DNA of 64,000 nt from ZC4RG30 sp039932715 (lineage in GTDB: Bacteria > Pseudomonadota > Gammaproteobacteria > Steroidobacterales > Steroidobacteraceae). The stretch covers positions 90,193 to 154,192 of the forward strand of contig JBDTPN010000005.1 of the NCBI GenBank assembly GCA_039932715.1, read 5' to 3'. The notes under the pieces were generated by a model. It ran no database searches, was not told where the DNA came from, and saw only the letters and a program-made list of their open reading frames with translations. Made by a program: the position numbers and the translations under genes. Below are positions 1-10,012 of the stretch, in pieces. Within the stretch, counting starts at the first letter, position 1. Each line of letters starts with the position of its first letter.

Positions 1-65
1 TCGCTTCGACGTCGCATCCCGAACTGACCCCGGAAGACTGACCATTCGGGCCGGGCTTAGTGCCA

Positions 66-79
66 ATGCCTGATGGCTA

Positions 80-87
<8 letters not shown>
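66..87 (-). terminator. hairpin across the katG stop codon
   Basis: A 9-base-pair stem (one G-T pair) with a 4-base loop is centred on the katG stop codon at 80-82. No T-run follows on the minus strand, so it is at best a weak or Rho-assisted 3' end or an mRNA-stabilising hairpin. Bases 1-65 hold no gene I can support. Confidence 0.3.
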
Positions 88-2254
<2,167 letters not shown>

Positions 2255-2315
2255 GCTTCCCTACCTGCCTTGTTGTTGGCGTATCGATCAGGCCCCACCG
2301 TATGCCCATCCGGCC

Positions 2316-2348
2316 AACGATTCAATTCAATTGAAACGATTCAATCAA
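2316..2348. repeat. 19-base-spaced AT-rich direct repeat in katG leader region
   Basis: AACGATTCAAT occurs twice, starting at 2316 and 2335, inside an AT-rich patch between katG and its possible OxyR site. The 19-base spacing is close to two helical turns, as expected for tandem binding of a dimeric regulator, but no named regulator is indicated. Confidence 0.45.
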
Positions 2349-2362
2349 TAGATTTTGCCTAT
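2348..2362 (-). promoter_or_regulatory. possible OxyR half-operator upstream of katG
   Basis: The sequence reads ATAG-N7-CTAT, which matches the core of the known OxyR recognition element (ATAG-N7-CTAT, repeated). It lies about 95 bases before the katG start. The second ATAG-N7-CTAT unit expected 7 bases further on is degenerate (it begins ATCG), so only one clear half is visible. Assignment to OxyR is inference from this motif plus the neighbouring gene. Confidence 0.5.
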
Positions 2363-2377
2363 GATCATTCAGCGGGG

Positions 2378-2407
2378 AAAAAACGGCGGGCCTTTCGACC
2401 CGCCGTC
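2378..2407 (-). terminator. Rho-independent terminator of tRNA-Ser
   Basis: On the minus strand a 7-base-pair GC stem (CGGCGGG with CCCGCCG, 8-base loop) is followed directly by six T residues. It lies about 100 bases past the 3' end of the tRNA-Ser gene and before katG, so it should end the tRNA transcript and insulate katG. Confidence 0.75.
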
Positions 2408-2453
2408 CGTTTTGCAACGACCGCTGAATTTATAAGATCAGAAATTGACCGTT

Positions 2454-2482
2454 AACCCGGGGCACCGAGCTCGGGTTTTTTT
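2454..2482 (+). terminator. plus-strand terminator-like hairpin with T7
   Basis: AACCCG pairs with CGGGTT around a short GC-rich interior containing the palindrome CCGAGCTCGG, and seven T residues follow on the plus strand. No plus-strand gene lies upstream, because katG is on the minus strand. It could stop antisense transcription from running into the tRNA-Ser gene. Confidence 0.4.
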
Positions 2483-2503
2483 GGGAGCCGTGCTTTTCCG
2501 GAT

Positions 2504-2593
<90 letters not shown>

Positions 2594-2599
2594 GCAGCC

Positions 2600-2629
2600 T
2601 TGGCCCCTTATTCAGGGAGCGCTATTCTA
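2600..2629. promoter_or_regulatory. overlapping divergent promoter elements, ybeD (+) and tRNA-Ser (-)
   Basis: Plus strand: TTGGCC at 2600-2605, 17 bases, then TATTCT at 2623-2628, which ends 7 bases before the ybeD ATG and predicts an almost leaderless mRNA. Minus strand: TAGAAT at 2629-2624 overlaps it and points towards tRNA-Ser. The -35 for the minus direction is not clear. Confidence 0.5.
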
Positions 2630-2635
2630 TGGAAC

Positions 2636-2896
2636 ATGGAACCGGAACGCATCACATTCCCGACCGAGTACCCCATCAAGGTTGTGGCGCGCGCGGCTCC
2701 TGACCTGCGGGGCCGTCTGGACGCGATTTTCATCCGGCATTTCGGAGAGTTCGAAGCCAATCGCGTCACTGAGCGGGCCTCGGGACAAAGCAACTTCGCG
2801 GCAATTACGTACGCAATGGTGGTCCAGGGAGAGGACCAGCTCAAGGCATTGAACGCAGAACTGCAGGGGACTGAAGGCGTAGTGCTAGTCCTTTAG
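2636..2896 (+). CDS. ybeD: YbeD/DUF493 family protein
   Basis: A small ACT-like regulatory protein of 86 residues, the usual length of the YbeD/DUF493 family. The family body is recognisable in FPTEYPIKVVARA, FEANRVTERAS and SNFAAITYAM. I chose the start at MEPERI because it matches the family start and lies 7 bases after a -10-like box; an in-frame upstream extension would be atypical. The gene is linked to lipB-lipA, as in E. coli (dacA-ybeD-lipB-lipA), but here it converges on lipB and overlaps its 3' end by 56 bases. Biochemical role is not established. Confidence 0.85.
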   Translation: MEPERITFPTEYPIKVVARAAPDLRGRLDAIFIRHFGEFEANRVTERASGQSNFAAITYAMVVQGEDQLKALNAELQGTEGVVLVL

Positions 2897-3467
2897 CCAG
2901 CTCGCGTCCGACGTGCTCGACGTGGCCAGAAACACCCAGCTCTTTCAGTTGCGTGACTTCCATGCCCACCATGCCGCACGGGTTGATCCGCGCGAACGGG
3001 GTGAGGTCCATGGCCACATTGAGCGCCAGTCCGTGATAGCTGGCGCCGCGGCGAATGCGCATGCCGACACTGGCCAGTTTGCGTCCATCCACATAGACAC
3101 CGGGTGCATCGCGGCGACCGACGGCATGTACGCCAAATGGCGCCACCAGATCAATCACCGATTTTTCCAACGCCACAATCAGATCGCGCACGCCCATGCC
3201 AAGCCGGCGGATGTCGATCAGGGGATACACGATCAGCTGACCGGGACCGTGATAAGTGACCTGCCCTCCCCGATCCGTCTGCACCACAGGGATGTCACCT
3301 GCGGCCAGCACATGGCCAGGATCGGCAGCCATTCCCAGGGTAAACACCGGCGGATGTTCGAGCAGCCATATCTCGTCCGGGGTTGCGGAATCACGTGCGT
3401 CGGTAAAGCGCTGCATGGCGCGCCAGGCAGGCTCGTACTCGACTCGCCCCAACCAACGCGTGATCAC
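2841..3467 (-). CDS. lipB: octanoyl-[acyl carrier protein]:protein N-octanoyltransferase LipB
   Basis: LipB moves octanoate from octanoyl-ACP to the lipoyl domains of E2 and GcvH proteins, the first step of lipoate synthesis. Family motifs are RGGQVTYHGPGQLIVYPL (residues 66-83), the catalytic Lys130 in GRKLASVG and the acyl-accepting Cys164 in INPCGMVGME. I set the start at the GTG at 3467, which overlaps the lipA stop (GTGA) and gives 208 residues, normal for LipB. A longer reading frame reaches 3551 but would lie entirely inside lipA. Its 3' end overlaps ybeD on the other strand. It is translationally coupled to lipA. Confidence 0.94.
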   Translation of the reverse strand: MITRWLGRVEYEPAWRAMQRFTDARDSATPDEIWLLEHPPVFTLGMAADPGHVLAAGDIPVVQTDRGGQVTYHGPGQLIVYPLIDIRRLGMGVRDLIVALEKSVIDLVAPFGVHAVGRRDAPGVYVDGRKLASVGMRIRRGASYHGLALNVAMDLTPFARINPCGMVGMEVTQLKELGVSGHVEHVGRELAKGLALRLQSPAVLRSMP

Positions 3468-4498
3468 GTATGGCTCGAAAGGCCCACGTTGTTGCCAGCC
3501 AGCGCCTGTTCTGCGCGATAACTGGAGCGCACCAACGGTCCGGCAACGCATTCGCGGAAACCACGCTCCAGTGCCGCATGTCGATAAGCATCGAACTGCG
3601 CGGGCGTCACGAAACGCGCCACGGGAAGATGATTTGGTGTAGGTCGAAGGTATTGACCCAGCGTCAGCAGGTCCACGCGGGCCGCGCGCAAATCGTCCAT
3701 GGCTTCGAAAATCTCTGCATCGGTTTCACCCAGTCCCAGCATCAGGCTGGACTTGGTCAGCACATCGGGGCGATGCCGCTTGGCATGTGTCAGCACGGCC
3801 AGCGTCTGGTCATAGCCAGCGCGCGCATCGCGCACCGTGCGGCTCAGGCGCCGCACGGTTTCCTGGTTCTGCGCAAATACCTGCAGGCCGGAATCGACCA
3901 CCGTTTCAACGTCGTGCAACACGCCCTGGAAATCCGGGGTCAGCGCTTCCACCGCGGTGGCTGGACTGCGCTGGCGAATTTCGCGCACGCAGGCAGCAAA
4001 ATGTGCGGCGCCGCCATCAGGCAGATCGTCACGATTGACGCTGGTGAGCACGATGTACGTGAGGCCCATCAATGTGACGCTCTTGGCGACATTGGCCGGC
4101 TCTTCGGCATCCAGCCAGCCGCGCGGGTTACCCGTATCCACGGCGCAGAAGCGGCAGGCACGCGTACACACGGCGCCCATCAGCATGATGGTGGCAGTGC
4201 CAGCATTCCAGCATTCACCGATGTTGGGGCACTTGGCCTCTTCGCATACGGTGGCCAGTCGATGTGCATGCACGTTACGGCGAATCTCGGAGTAGCGCTG
4301 GCCCGTAGCCGGCAGCGCCTTGAGCCAGCGCGGCTTGCCAGTCATGGGTGCGGCATCAATGCCGGAAGCGCGCGCCTTCTGGCCATCGCGAATCGCCGCG
4401 AAACCCTGCGCTGTCTGGTATTTCTCGCCGCTGCGCGCGCCGGTGGCAAATGGCGCCGCCGGCTCCACGACAACTTCGATGCCTTTGAGCTCGCTCAT
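3464..4498 (-). CDS. lipA: lipoyl synthase LipA (radical SAM)
   Basis: LipA inserts two sulfur atoms into the protein-bound octanoyl chain left by LipB. Both iron-sulfur clusters are visible: the auxiliary cluster CX4CX5C at Cys85, Cys90 and Cys96 (TVCEEAKCPNIGEC), and the radical-SAM CX3CX2C at Cys111, Cys115 and Cys118 (CTRACRFC). The C-terminal RSSYRAEQ motif is present. I prefer the ATG at 4498 (344 residues), which clears the murU stop by 7 bases; an ATG at 4525 would overlap murU. The order amgK-murU-lipA-lipB on one strand with tiny gaps suggests one transcript. Confidence 0.96.
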   Translation of the reverse strand: MSELKGIEVVVEPAAPFATGARSGEKYQTAQGFAAIRDGQKARASGIDAAPMTGKPRWLKALPATGQRYSEIRRNVHAHRLATVCEEAKCPNIGECWNAGTATIMLMGAVCTRACRFCAVDTGNPRGWLDAEEPANVAKSVTLMGLTYIVLTSVNRDDLPDGGAAHFAACVREIRQRSPATAVEALTPDFQGVLHDVETVVDSGLQVFAQNQETVRRLSRTVRDARAGYDQTLAVLTHAKRHRPDVLTKSSLMLGLGETDAEIFEAMDDLRAARVDLLTLGQYLRPTPNHLPVARFVTPAQFDAYRHAALERGFRECVAGPLVRSSYRAEQALAGNNVGLSSHT

Positions 4499-4505
4499 TG
4501 CCGGC

Positions 4506-5180
4506 TCATGGTCGCACGCTGGCAAGTTGGGCGTCGAGTTCGTGCAGCCGCTGCGGCGTACCGATATCCAGCCAGCGCCCGGAGTGCTTTTGTCCGCCCA
4601 GCCTGCCCGCGGCTAACGCCCGCGCCAGCCACGGAAGCAAGGGAAACCTGCCGGGTTGCGCGCCTGCGAACAGCTGCGGTCGCAGCAGGGAAATCCCGGA
4701 GTACGTCAGGCGCTCGCCCCCTTGGGTGCCGATGCGGCCGCGCGCATCCAGCCAGAAGTCACCTTCAACGTGATGGACCGGGTTGGGCACCAGCACCAAC
4801 TGCGCCAGGTCATCCGGCGCAATGCGCAACGAGGCGAATTCCACGTCGGTGTAAACGTCGCTGTTGACCAGCAGGAACGGTCCGTCACCCAGCAACGGCA
4901 GCGCATTGACCAGGCCACCGCCGGTCTCCAGCGCTGGCCATGGCTCGCGGCTCCAGGCGATATTCACGCCAAAATCGCTGCCATCTCCCAGTGCTGCAAC
5001 GATCAGTTCGCCCAGCCACGACACATTGATCACGACCTCAGTGAACCCCGCGCGCGCAAGGCGTTCCAGATGCCAGGCAATCAGCGGCTTGCCGGCAACC
5101 TGCAACAAAGGCTTGGGACGCTCATCAGTCAGCGGTCGCATGCGTTCGCCACGGCCAGCGGCCAGCAACATCACCTTCAT
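4506..5180 (-). CDS. murU: N-acetylmuramate 1-phosphate uridylyltransferase MurU
   Basis: MurU makes UDP-MurNAc from MurNAc-1-phosphate in the cell-wall recycling shortcut that bypasses de novo UDP-MurNAc synthesis. The protein (224 residues) has the nucleotidyltransferase start MLLAAGRGERMRPLT and the KPLLQVAGKPL substrate loop. Its start overlaps the amgK stop by 4 bases, as expected for the AmgK-MurU pair. In Pseudomonas this recycling route is known to give intrinsic fosfomycin tolerance. A generic sugar nucleotidyltransferase is the alternative, but the amgK partner makes MurU much more likely. Confidence 0.92.
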   Translation of the reverse strand: MKVMLLAAGRGERMRPLTDERPKPLLQVAGKPLIAWHLERLARAGFTEVVINVSWLGELIVAALGDGSDFGVNIAWSREPWPALETGGGLVNALPLLGDGPFLLVNSDVYTDVEFASLRIAPDDLAQLVLVPNPVHHVEGDFWLDARGRIGTQGGERLTYSGISLLRPQLFAGAQPGRFPLLPWLARALAAGRLGGQKHSGRWLDIGTPQRLHELDAQLASVRP

Positions 5181-6211
5181 GCGGGCACCACCGCCAACGC
5201 CCGGTGGTTGGCAGCCGGCAGCGCCGGTACCAGCTTGCGCTCCACGAATTGGCTGAAGGCACGCAGCTCCGGATACATGCCGGCGACTTCCCGCACGTAT
5301 TCAAGGGTGCGCGGCAGGTCGGCCAGGTAGCCGGGTTTGCCGTCGCGATGATTGAGGCGCGCGAAAATACCCAGCACCTTGAGGTGGCGCTGCAGGCCGA
5401 TGAGATCGAACCAGCGCAGGAACTGCTCCTGCGATGCGCCCGCCAGCTCCTGTCCCTCCAGCCTTGCGCGGAACTGCGCCACCCAGCGCTCCACCCGCGC
5501 ACGCGGCCAGGCCACATAGCAGTCCTTGAGTATGGATGCCAGGTCGTAGGCCACCGGTCCGCGCAGGGCATCCTGGAAATCGATGACCCCTGGCGAACGC
5601 GTGGGAAGGATCATCAGGTTGCGAGAGTGATAGTCGCGGTGCACGAACACCTGCGGCTGCTCCAGTGCTTCGACAATCAGGAATTCGAATGTCTCGCGCA
5701 GCAACCGCGACTCGACCGCATCGGGCTCGAATCCCAGGTGCCGGATGCAGAACCATTCGGGCAACAGTTGCATTTCCCGCAGCAGCACGGCACGGTCATA
5801 GGGCGGCAGCTGCACGGACGCCATTGCACCGCGCAACTGCAGCGCCGCCAGCTCGTCAAGCGCGGCCGTGTACAGGGCATCCGGGTCGCCGCCGGACTGC
5901 AGGGCCGTGAGCATATGGGTGGACCCCAGGTCCTCGAGCAGCGCCAGGCCACGCGTGGTGTCATGCGCATACACGTGCGGTACGTGGACGCTGCATTGTT
6001 CCAGCAGACCCGAGACGTGCAGGTAGCCGGCCAGATCCTCATGCGCGGGCGGGGCGTCCATGACCACGCGGGTGCCGCCATCTGGCAACCAGACGCGAAA
6101 ATAGCGGCGAAAACTGGCGTCGGCTGAAGCCGGGGCCAACTCAATGGGGCCGAGATTGAGGTCCGCCTGCAGCCAATCGCGCAGCAAGCCGAGTCGCGGG
6201 TCAGGTGTCAT
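5177..6211 (-). CDS. amgK: anomeric MurNAc/GlcNAc kinase AmgK
   Basis: AmgK phosphorylates MurNAc (and GlcNAc) at the anomeric carbon, supplying MurU. It has the aminoglycoside-phosphotransferase fold: N-terminal SADASFRRYFRV nucleotide-binding strand (29-40), catalytic loop HRDYHSRN (191-198) and metal-binding DFQDA (211-215). The 344-residue protein starts at the ATG at 6211, only 11 bases after a TATACT box, and divergent lptD begins 30 bases away. The arrangement amgK-murU back to back with lptD-surA-pdxA-rsmA is the one known from pseudomonads. Confidence 0.93.
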   Translation of the reverse strand: MTPDPRLGLLRDWLQADLNLGPIELAPASADASFRRYFRVWLPDGGTRVVMDAPPAHEDLAGYLHVSGLLEQCSVHVPHVYAHDTTRGLALLEDLGSTHMLTALQSGGDPDALYTAALDELAALQLRGAMASVQLPPYDRAVLLREMQLLPEWFCIRHLGFEPDAVESRLLRETFEFLIVEALEQPQVFVHRDYHSRNLMILPTRSPGVIDFQDALRGPVAYDLASILKDCYVAWPRARVERWVAQFRARLEGQELAGASQEQFLRWFDLIGLQRHLKVLGIFARLNHRDGKPGYLADLPRTLEYVREVAGMYPELRAFSQFVERKLVPALPAANHRALAVVPA

Positions 6212-6222
6212 GGATGCAGACC

Positions 6223-6230
6223 AGTATAAT
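6223..6230. promoter_or_regulatory. overlapping divergent -10 boxes, lptD (+) and amgK (-)
   Basis: TATAAT at 6225-6230 faces lptD and TATACT at 6228-6223 faces amgK, sharing four bases. Both predicted start sites fall within about 5 bases of the respective ATG. A GGGACA hexamer 19 bases from the amgK box is the only -35 candidate; none is clear for lptD. Confidence 0.6.
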
Positions 6231-6240
6231 GCGCCGCTTG

Positions 6241-8562
6241 ATGCGCATGTCCCGATCCAAGGTGCTGGTCTCAATGGCTGCCGTAATTGCCGGCATCAGT
6301 GGATCCCCGGTCGCCATCTCGGCGCAAGTTTCGGCCCAAGCTGATGCTGCAGCCGAACCTGCCCCTGCGGCCGCAGGGGAAACGGGCGCCTACCTTGCCG
6401 CTGACTTCGCGGAGTCCACCCTCGACCTGCCGCGTTGCCCCGACAGCAGCTTCGCAAACTCCGCGGCCAAAAAGCCGCTGCGCCCGGCGATGAAGTTTGA
6501 CGAGCCCGTGGAGATCACCAGTGACAACCTGCACGGTGAGTTCGTCGGCGATGCCTCTGCGCGCGGCAACGTCGAGGCACGGCAGGGAGATCGCGTGCTG
6601 CACGCTGATGAGTTGAGCGTCGATCACGAGAAGAATTCCGCCGAGGTACACGGCAAGGTGGAATACCGGGACCCGCAGCTCATCATCCGCGGGGACGCCG
6701 GATCCCTGGTGGATGGTGAAGCGCAGTTCGAGGGCGCGCAGTTCGAACTGCCGCTGCAGCCGGCACGCGGCGCGGCGCAATCTCTGCACCTGGATCGTGA
6801 AGGCATACTGAGCCTGGAGGGGGTGAGTTACACCACCTGCCCCATCGACAAACAGGATTGGCGCATCCGGGCGGATCGCATTTCGCTCAACACCAAGACC
6901 CGCATGGGCACCGCGCACGATGCACGCGTCGACTTCATGGGGCTGACCGTTTTCCGCCTGCCCGTCATCACGTTTCCCGTGGGCGACACACGCAAGAGTG
7001 GCCTGCTCTTTCCGACGATTGGCAATACGTCGCGCGGCGGCTTTCAATTGGCTGCGCCCTATTACTTCAATCTTGCGGAGAATTACGATCTCACGCTCAC
7101 CCCCACCATCTACAGCAAACGCGGCCTCGACATGGGTGGCCAGTTTCGATATCTAACCCGATCGAGCGAGGGACTGGTCAGCGGCAACGTGCTGCCGTCG
7201 GACAATAACTACGGCGACACGCGCAGCTATCTCAAGGTGCTGGACCGGACTGAATTGCCAGGGGACTGGCGCCTGGTAATCGACGCGCAGAATGCCAGCG
7301 ATGCGCAGTATTTCGAGGATTTCGCGCAGGGACCGGATGGCACCAGCGTGGCTTTCCTGCCGAGACTGCTGCAAGTTAGCTATCGCGATCCCATCTGGGA
7401 TGCAGGCGTCATGCTGCGCAACTACCAGACCATCGACGAGGACCTGCCAGCGCAAGATCGTCCCTATTCCGAAGTGCCGCGTGCGTACGCACAGGCCGCC
7501 TGGAAAGGGTTGGGAGGCATGCCCTTGGAGTATGGCTTCGAGTCCGAGGCATCGGGATTCATGCGCGACGCGGGAGTCGAAGGATGGCGCCTGCACGTGA
7601 TGCCGCGCGCCGCGCTGGACGTCGAGGGACCGGGCTATTTCCTGCGGCCGGCGGTCGCTTTCGATGTCACTCAATATCAGCTGGATAGTGTTGCCCCAGG
7701 GGAGGATCGCTCGCCCAACCGCTCCGCTCCCGTCGTCAGCCTTGACGGCGGGTTGCTGTTTGAACGCGGAATCGGCAGTCGCGGTCAGCGGCGCATCACC
7801 CTCGAACCGCGAATGATGTACCTGTATACGCCCTACCGCGACCAGACTGACCTGCCGGTATTCGACACCGCCGTGCCGGACCTCAACTGGGTAGAGCTGT
7901 TTCGCACCAACCGCTATGTGGGCCTTGATCGCCTCGGCGATGCCAACCAGATTTCCGTGGGCGTCACTTCACGTCTTTTCAGCAGCGCCAGTGGCACGCG
8001 CTTTCTGTCCGCGACCCTGGGACAGACCCTCTATTTTGAGACGCCGCGCGTGCTCCTGCCCGATGAACAGGCGGATGACCGCAAGTCATCTGACCTGATC
8101 GCGCAGGTTGAATTGCAGGCGTTCAAGAACTGGAGCGTGGACATGGGCGTGCAATGGGACCACCAGCAGTCGCGCGCGGAGAAGTCCGAGGTCCGGCTGC
8201 AGTTCCGCCCCGCCCCTGACCAGGTCATCAACCTGGGTTACCGCTTTCAGCGCGACCGACTGGAGCAGGCGGACTTTTCGGTGGCCTGGCCTATTTCCAA
8301 GTCGTGGCGCATCTATGGGCGCTCGCTCTATTCCCTGCGCGACAAGGAATCCATCGAGCAGTTTGCCGGGTTCGAATATGGCAGCTGCTGCTGGCGGATT
8401 CGGGCCGTGGCACGTGAATACGTCAGTCGGCGCTCCGGCGAACGCGACAGCGGGGTGTATATCCAGATGGAACTCAAGGGACTTTCCAGTGTCGGACTGG
8501 CTGCGGACGCTTTCCTGGAGCGCGCGATTCGCGGATACTCTGTTCGCGGAAACCCTCGCTGA
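6241..8562 (+). CDS. lptD: LPS-assembly protein LptD
   Basis: LptD is the outer-membrane barrel that, with LptE, inserts lipopolysaccharide into the outer leaflet. It has a signal peptide (basic start, then hydrophobic SMAAVIAGISGSPVAISA), an OstA-like beta-jellyroll (roughly 85-230) and a large beta-barrel. Cysteines occur in the pattern expected for the interdomain disulfides: one near the mature N-terminus (LPRCPDSS), one in the jellyroll (YTTCPID) and a pair in the barrel (GSCCW). I chose the ATG at 6241 because the ATG at 6229 lies inside the -10 box; ATGs at 6247 and 6274 are possible. It heads the lptD-surA-pdxA-rsmA run. Confidence 0.95.
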   Translation: MRMSRSKVLVSMAAVIAGISGSPVAISAQVSAQADAAAEPAPAAAGETGAYLAADFAESTLDLPRCPDSSFANSAAKKPLRPAMKFDEPVEITSDNLHGEFVGDASARGNVEARQGDRVLHADELSVDHEKNSAEVHGKVEYRDPQLIIRGDAGSLVDGEAQFEGAQFELPLQPARGAAQSLHLDREGILSLEGVSYTTCPIDKQDWRIRADRISLNTKTRMGTAHDARVDFMGLTVFRLPVITFPVGDTRKSGLLFPTIGNTSRGGFQLAAPYYFNLAENYDLTLTPTIYSKRGLDMGGQFRYLTRSSEGLVSGNVLPSDNNYGDTRSYLKVLDRTELPGDWRLVIDAQNASDAQYFEDFAQGPDGTSVAFLPRLLQVSYRDPIWDAGVMLRNYQTIDEDLPAQDRPYSEVPRAYAQAAWKGLGGMPLEYGFESEASGFMRDAGVEGWRLHVMPRAALDVEGPGYFLRPAVAFDVTQYQLDSVAPGEDRSPNRSAPVVSLDGGLLFERGIGSRGQRRITLEPRMMYLYTPYRDQTDLPVFDTAVPDLNWVELFRTNRYVGLDRLGDANQISVGVTSRLFSSASGTRFLSATLGQTLYFETPRVLLPDEQADDRKSSDLIAQVELQAFKNWSVDMGVQWDHQQSRAEKSEVRLQFRPAPDQVINLGYRFQRDRLEQADFSVAWPISKSWRIYGRSLYSLRDKESIEQFAGFEYGSCCWRIRAVAREYVSRRSGERDSGVYIQMELKGLSSVGLAADAFLERAIRGYSVRGNPR

Positions 8563-8571
8563 CGCAACCCC

Positions 8572-10008
8572 ATGAATTTAAAGAAACTCTCTTTACTGAT
8601 ACTGTTCTTTGCAGCCGTTCCTGTCACCTACGGTCAGGGTATCGGGGGTGACTCGGGCGATTTTCCCGACTTGCACGGCCCTGGGACTGGAGCCGGAGAC
8701 GGCAAGCACGGCGCGCGTGGTTCCAAGGGCGGCCCGCCTCCTCCCCCACGCGCCACGCCCGCCGCACCGGTGGCTGCCCGGCCGAAATCGGGCGTGCTGC
8801 TCGACAAGGTAGTCGCCGTGGTCAACGAGGGCATGGTTACGGAGAGCGAGCTCGAAGAGCAGACCGCAAGCATTCGGGACCGGCTGGCGGCGCAGAAGAC
8901 GCAACTGCCTCCCGATGACGTGATGCGCAAGCAGGTACTGGATCGCCTCATCATCCAGGAAATCCAGAACCAGCGCGCCAAGCGCATCGGCCTCAAGATC
9001 ACCGACGAACAGGTTAATGCCGCGATGAACGACATCGCCCAGCGCAATAACCTGACATTGGCGCAACTGCCCGCCGCGATTTCCGAGCAGGGCCTGGACT
9101 ACGCCTCGTATCGCGACAACATCCGCCGCGAAATCACCATGCAGGCGCTGCGGCAGCGCGACGTGCTCAGCAAGATCAACGTCACGCCGCGCGAACTTGA
9201 TCTCTATATGGAGCGCATGAAGAAGATGCCCTCCGACCAGATGCAGTACAACGTTTCGCACATCCTGATCGCCGTGCCGGAAGACGGGGCGCAGTCGCAG
9301 GTGGACAAGCTTGCTGCCAAAGCCGAGGAAGTCCGCGCGCACGCTGCAGCCAATGAGGATTTCGCAAAGCTGGCCGTTGCCAATTCCAACAGTCAGACGG
9401 CGCTTGAAGGCGGCGCACTGGGTTGGCGCCGCGGACCTGAGCTGCCGACGTTCCTTGCTGACGTGGTCGTGACGCTCAAGCCTGGGGAAGTCAGCCAGGT
9501 GATGCGTACACCCACCGGATTCCACATCATCAAGCTCAATGAAGTGCGCAGCGCCACCGGCAACATGATTGTCGACCAGACCCACGCGCGCCACATACTC
9601 ATGCGGCCCAATGCGCTGCAGGACGACGCCACGGTTCGGCAGAAACTCTCCGGGATACGCGAGAAAATCCTCAAAGGCGAAGATTTCGCCGCCTTCGCTT
9701 CCAGCATGTCCGAAGACCCCGGCTCCGCTGTCAATGGCGGAGACCTGGGATGGAGCGGCCCGGATTCCTTTGATCCTGAGTTCGAGGCCAAGCTCAACGC
9801 CTTGTCCGATAATGAAATCAGCGAGCCATTCCACACCCAGTTCGGTTGGCACATCGTGCAATTGCTGGGCCGTCGCAAGTTCGACACTACCCAGGACGCC
9901 CTGCGCGACCGTGCCTTCAGGCAATTGCGTGAAAGCAAGGCTGACGAGGAAACCGAACTTTGGCTGCGTCGCCTGCGCGATGAGGCCTTCGTCGATACGG
10001 ACGTCTGA
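8572..10008 (+). CDS. surA: periplasmic chaperone and peptidyl-prolyl isomerase SurA
   Basis: SurA escorts unfolded outer-membrane proteins, LptD included, through the periplasm. The 478-residue protein has a signal peptide (MNLKKLSLLILFFAAVPVTYGQ), the SurA N-domain beginning at VLLDKVVAVVNEG, and two parvulin domains (about 225-325 and 335-435; the start of each shows VSHILIAVPE and ARHILMRPN). A C-terminal helix follows. Unusually, residues 22-73, between the signal peptide and the N-domain, form a Gly/Pro-rich low-complexity stretch with a run of prolines. The gene starts 9 bases after lptD. Confidence 0.95.
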   Translation: MNLKKLSLLILFFAAVPVTYGQGIGGDSGDFPDLHGPGTGAGDGKHGARGSKGGPPPPPRATPAAPVAARPKSGVLLDKVVAVVNEGMVTESELEEQTASIRDRLAAQKTQLPPDDVMRKQVLDRLIIQEIQNQRAKRIGLKITDEQVNAAMNDIAQRNNLTLAQLPAAISEQGLDYASYRDNIRREITMQALRQRDVLSKINVTPRELDLYMERMKKMPSDQMQYNVSHILIAVPEDGAQSQVDKLAAKAEEVRAHAAANEDFAKLAVANSNSQTALEGGALGWRRGPELPTFLADVVVTLKPGEVSQVMRTPTGFHIIKLNEVRSATGNMIVDQTHARHILMRPNALQDDATVRQKLSGIREKILKGEDFAAFASSMSEDPGSAVNGGDLGWSGPDSFDPEFEAKLNALSDNEISEPFHTQFGWHIVQLLGRRKFDTTQDALRDRAFRQLRESKADEETELWLRRLRDEAFVDTDV

Positions 10009-10012
10009 ACCC

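Noticed and set aside
1..79. Possible 3' end of a plus-strand gene (a frame ending ELTPED-stop at about 43).
   Set aside because: Only 14 codons are visible and all three frames close quickly; not enough to call a gene.
3470..4867. 465-codon open frame opposite lipA and murU.
   Set aside because: Covers two well-supported genes; composition and lack of motifs mark it as a shadow frame.
6229..6231. ATG at 6229 as the lptD start.
   Set aside because: It lies inside the TATAAT box, so it would not be in the mRNA; 6241 is preferred.
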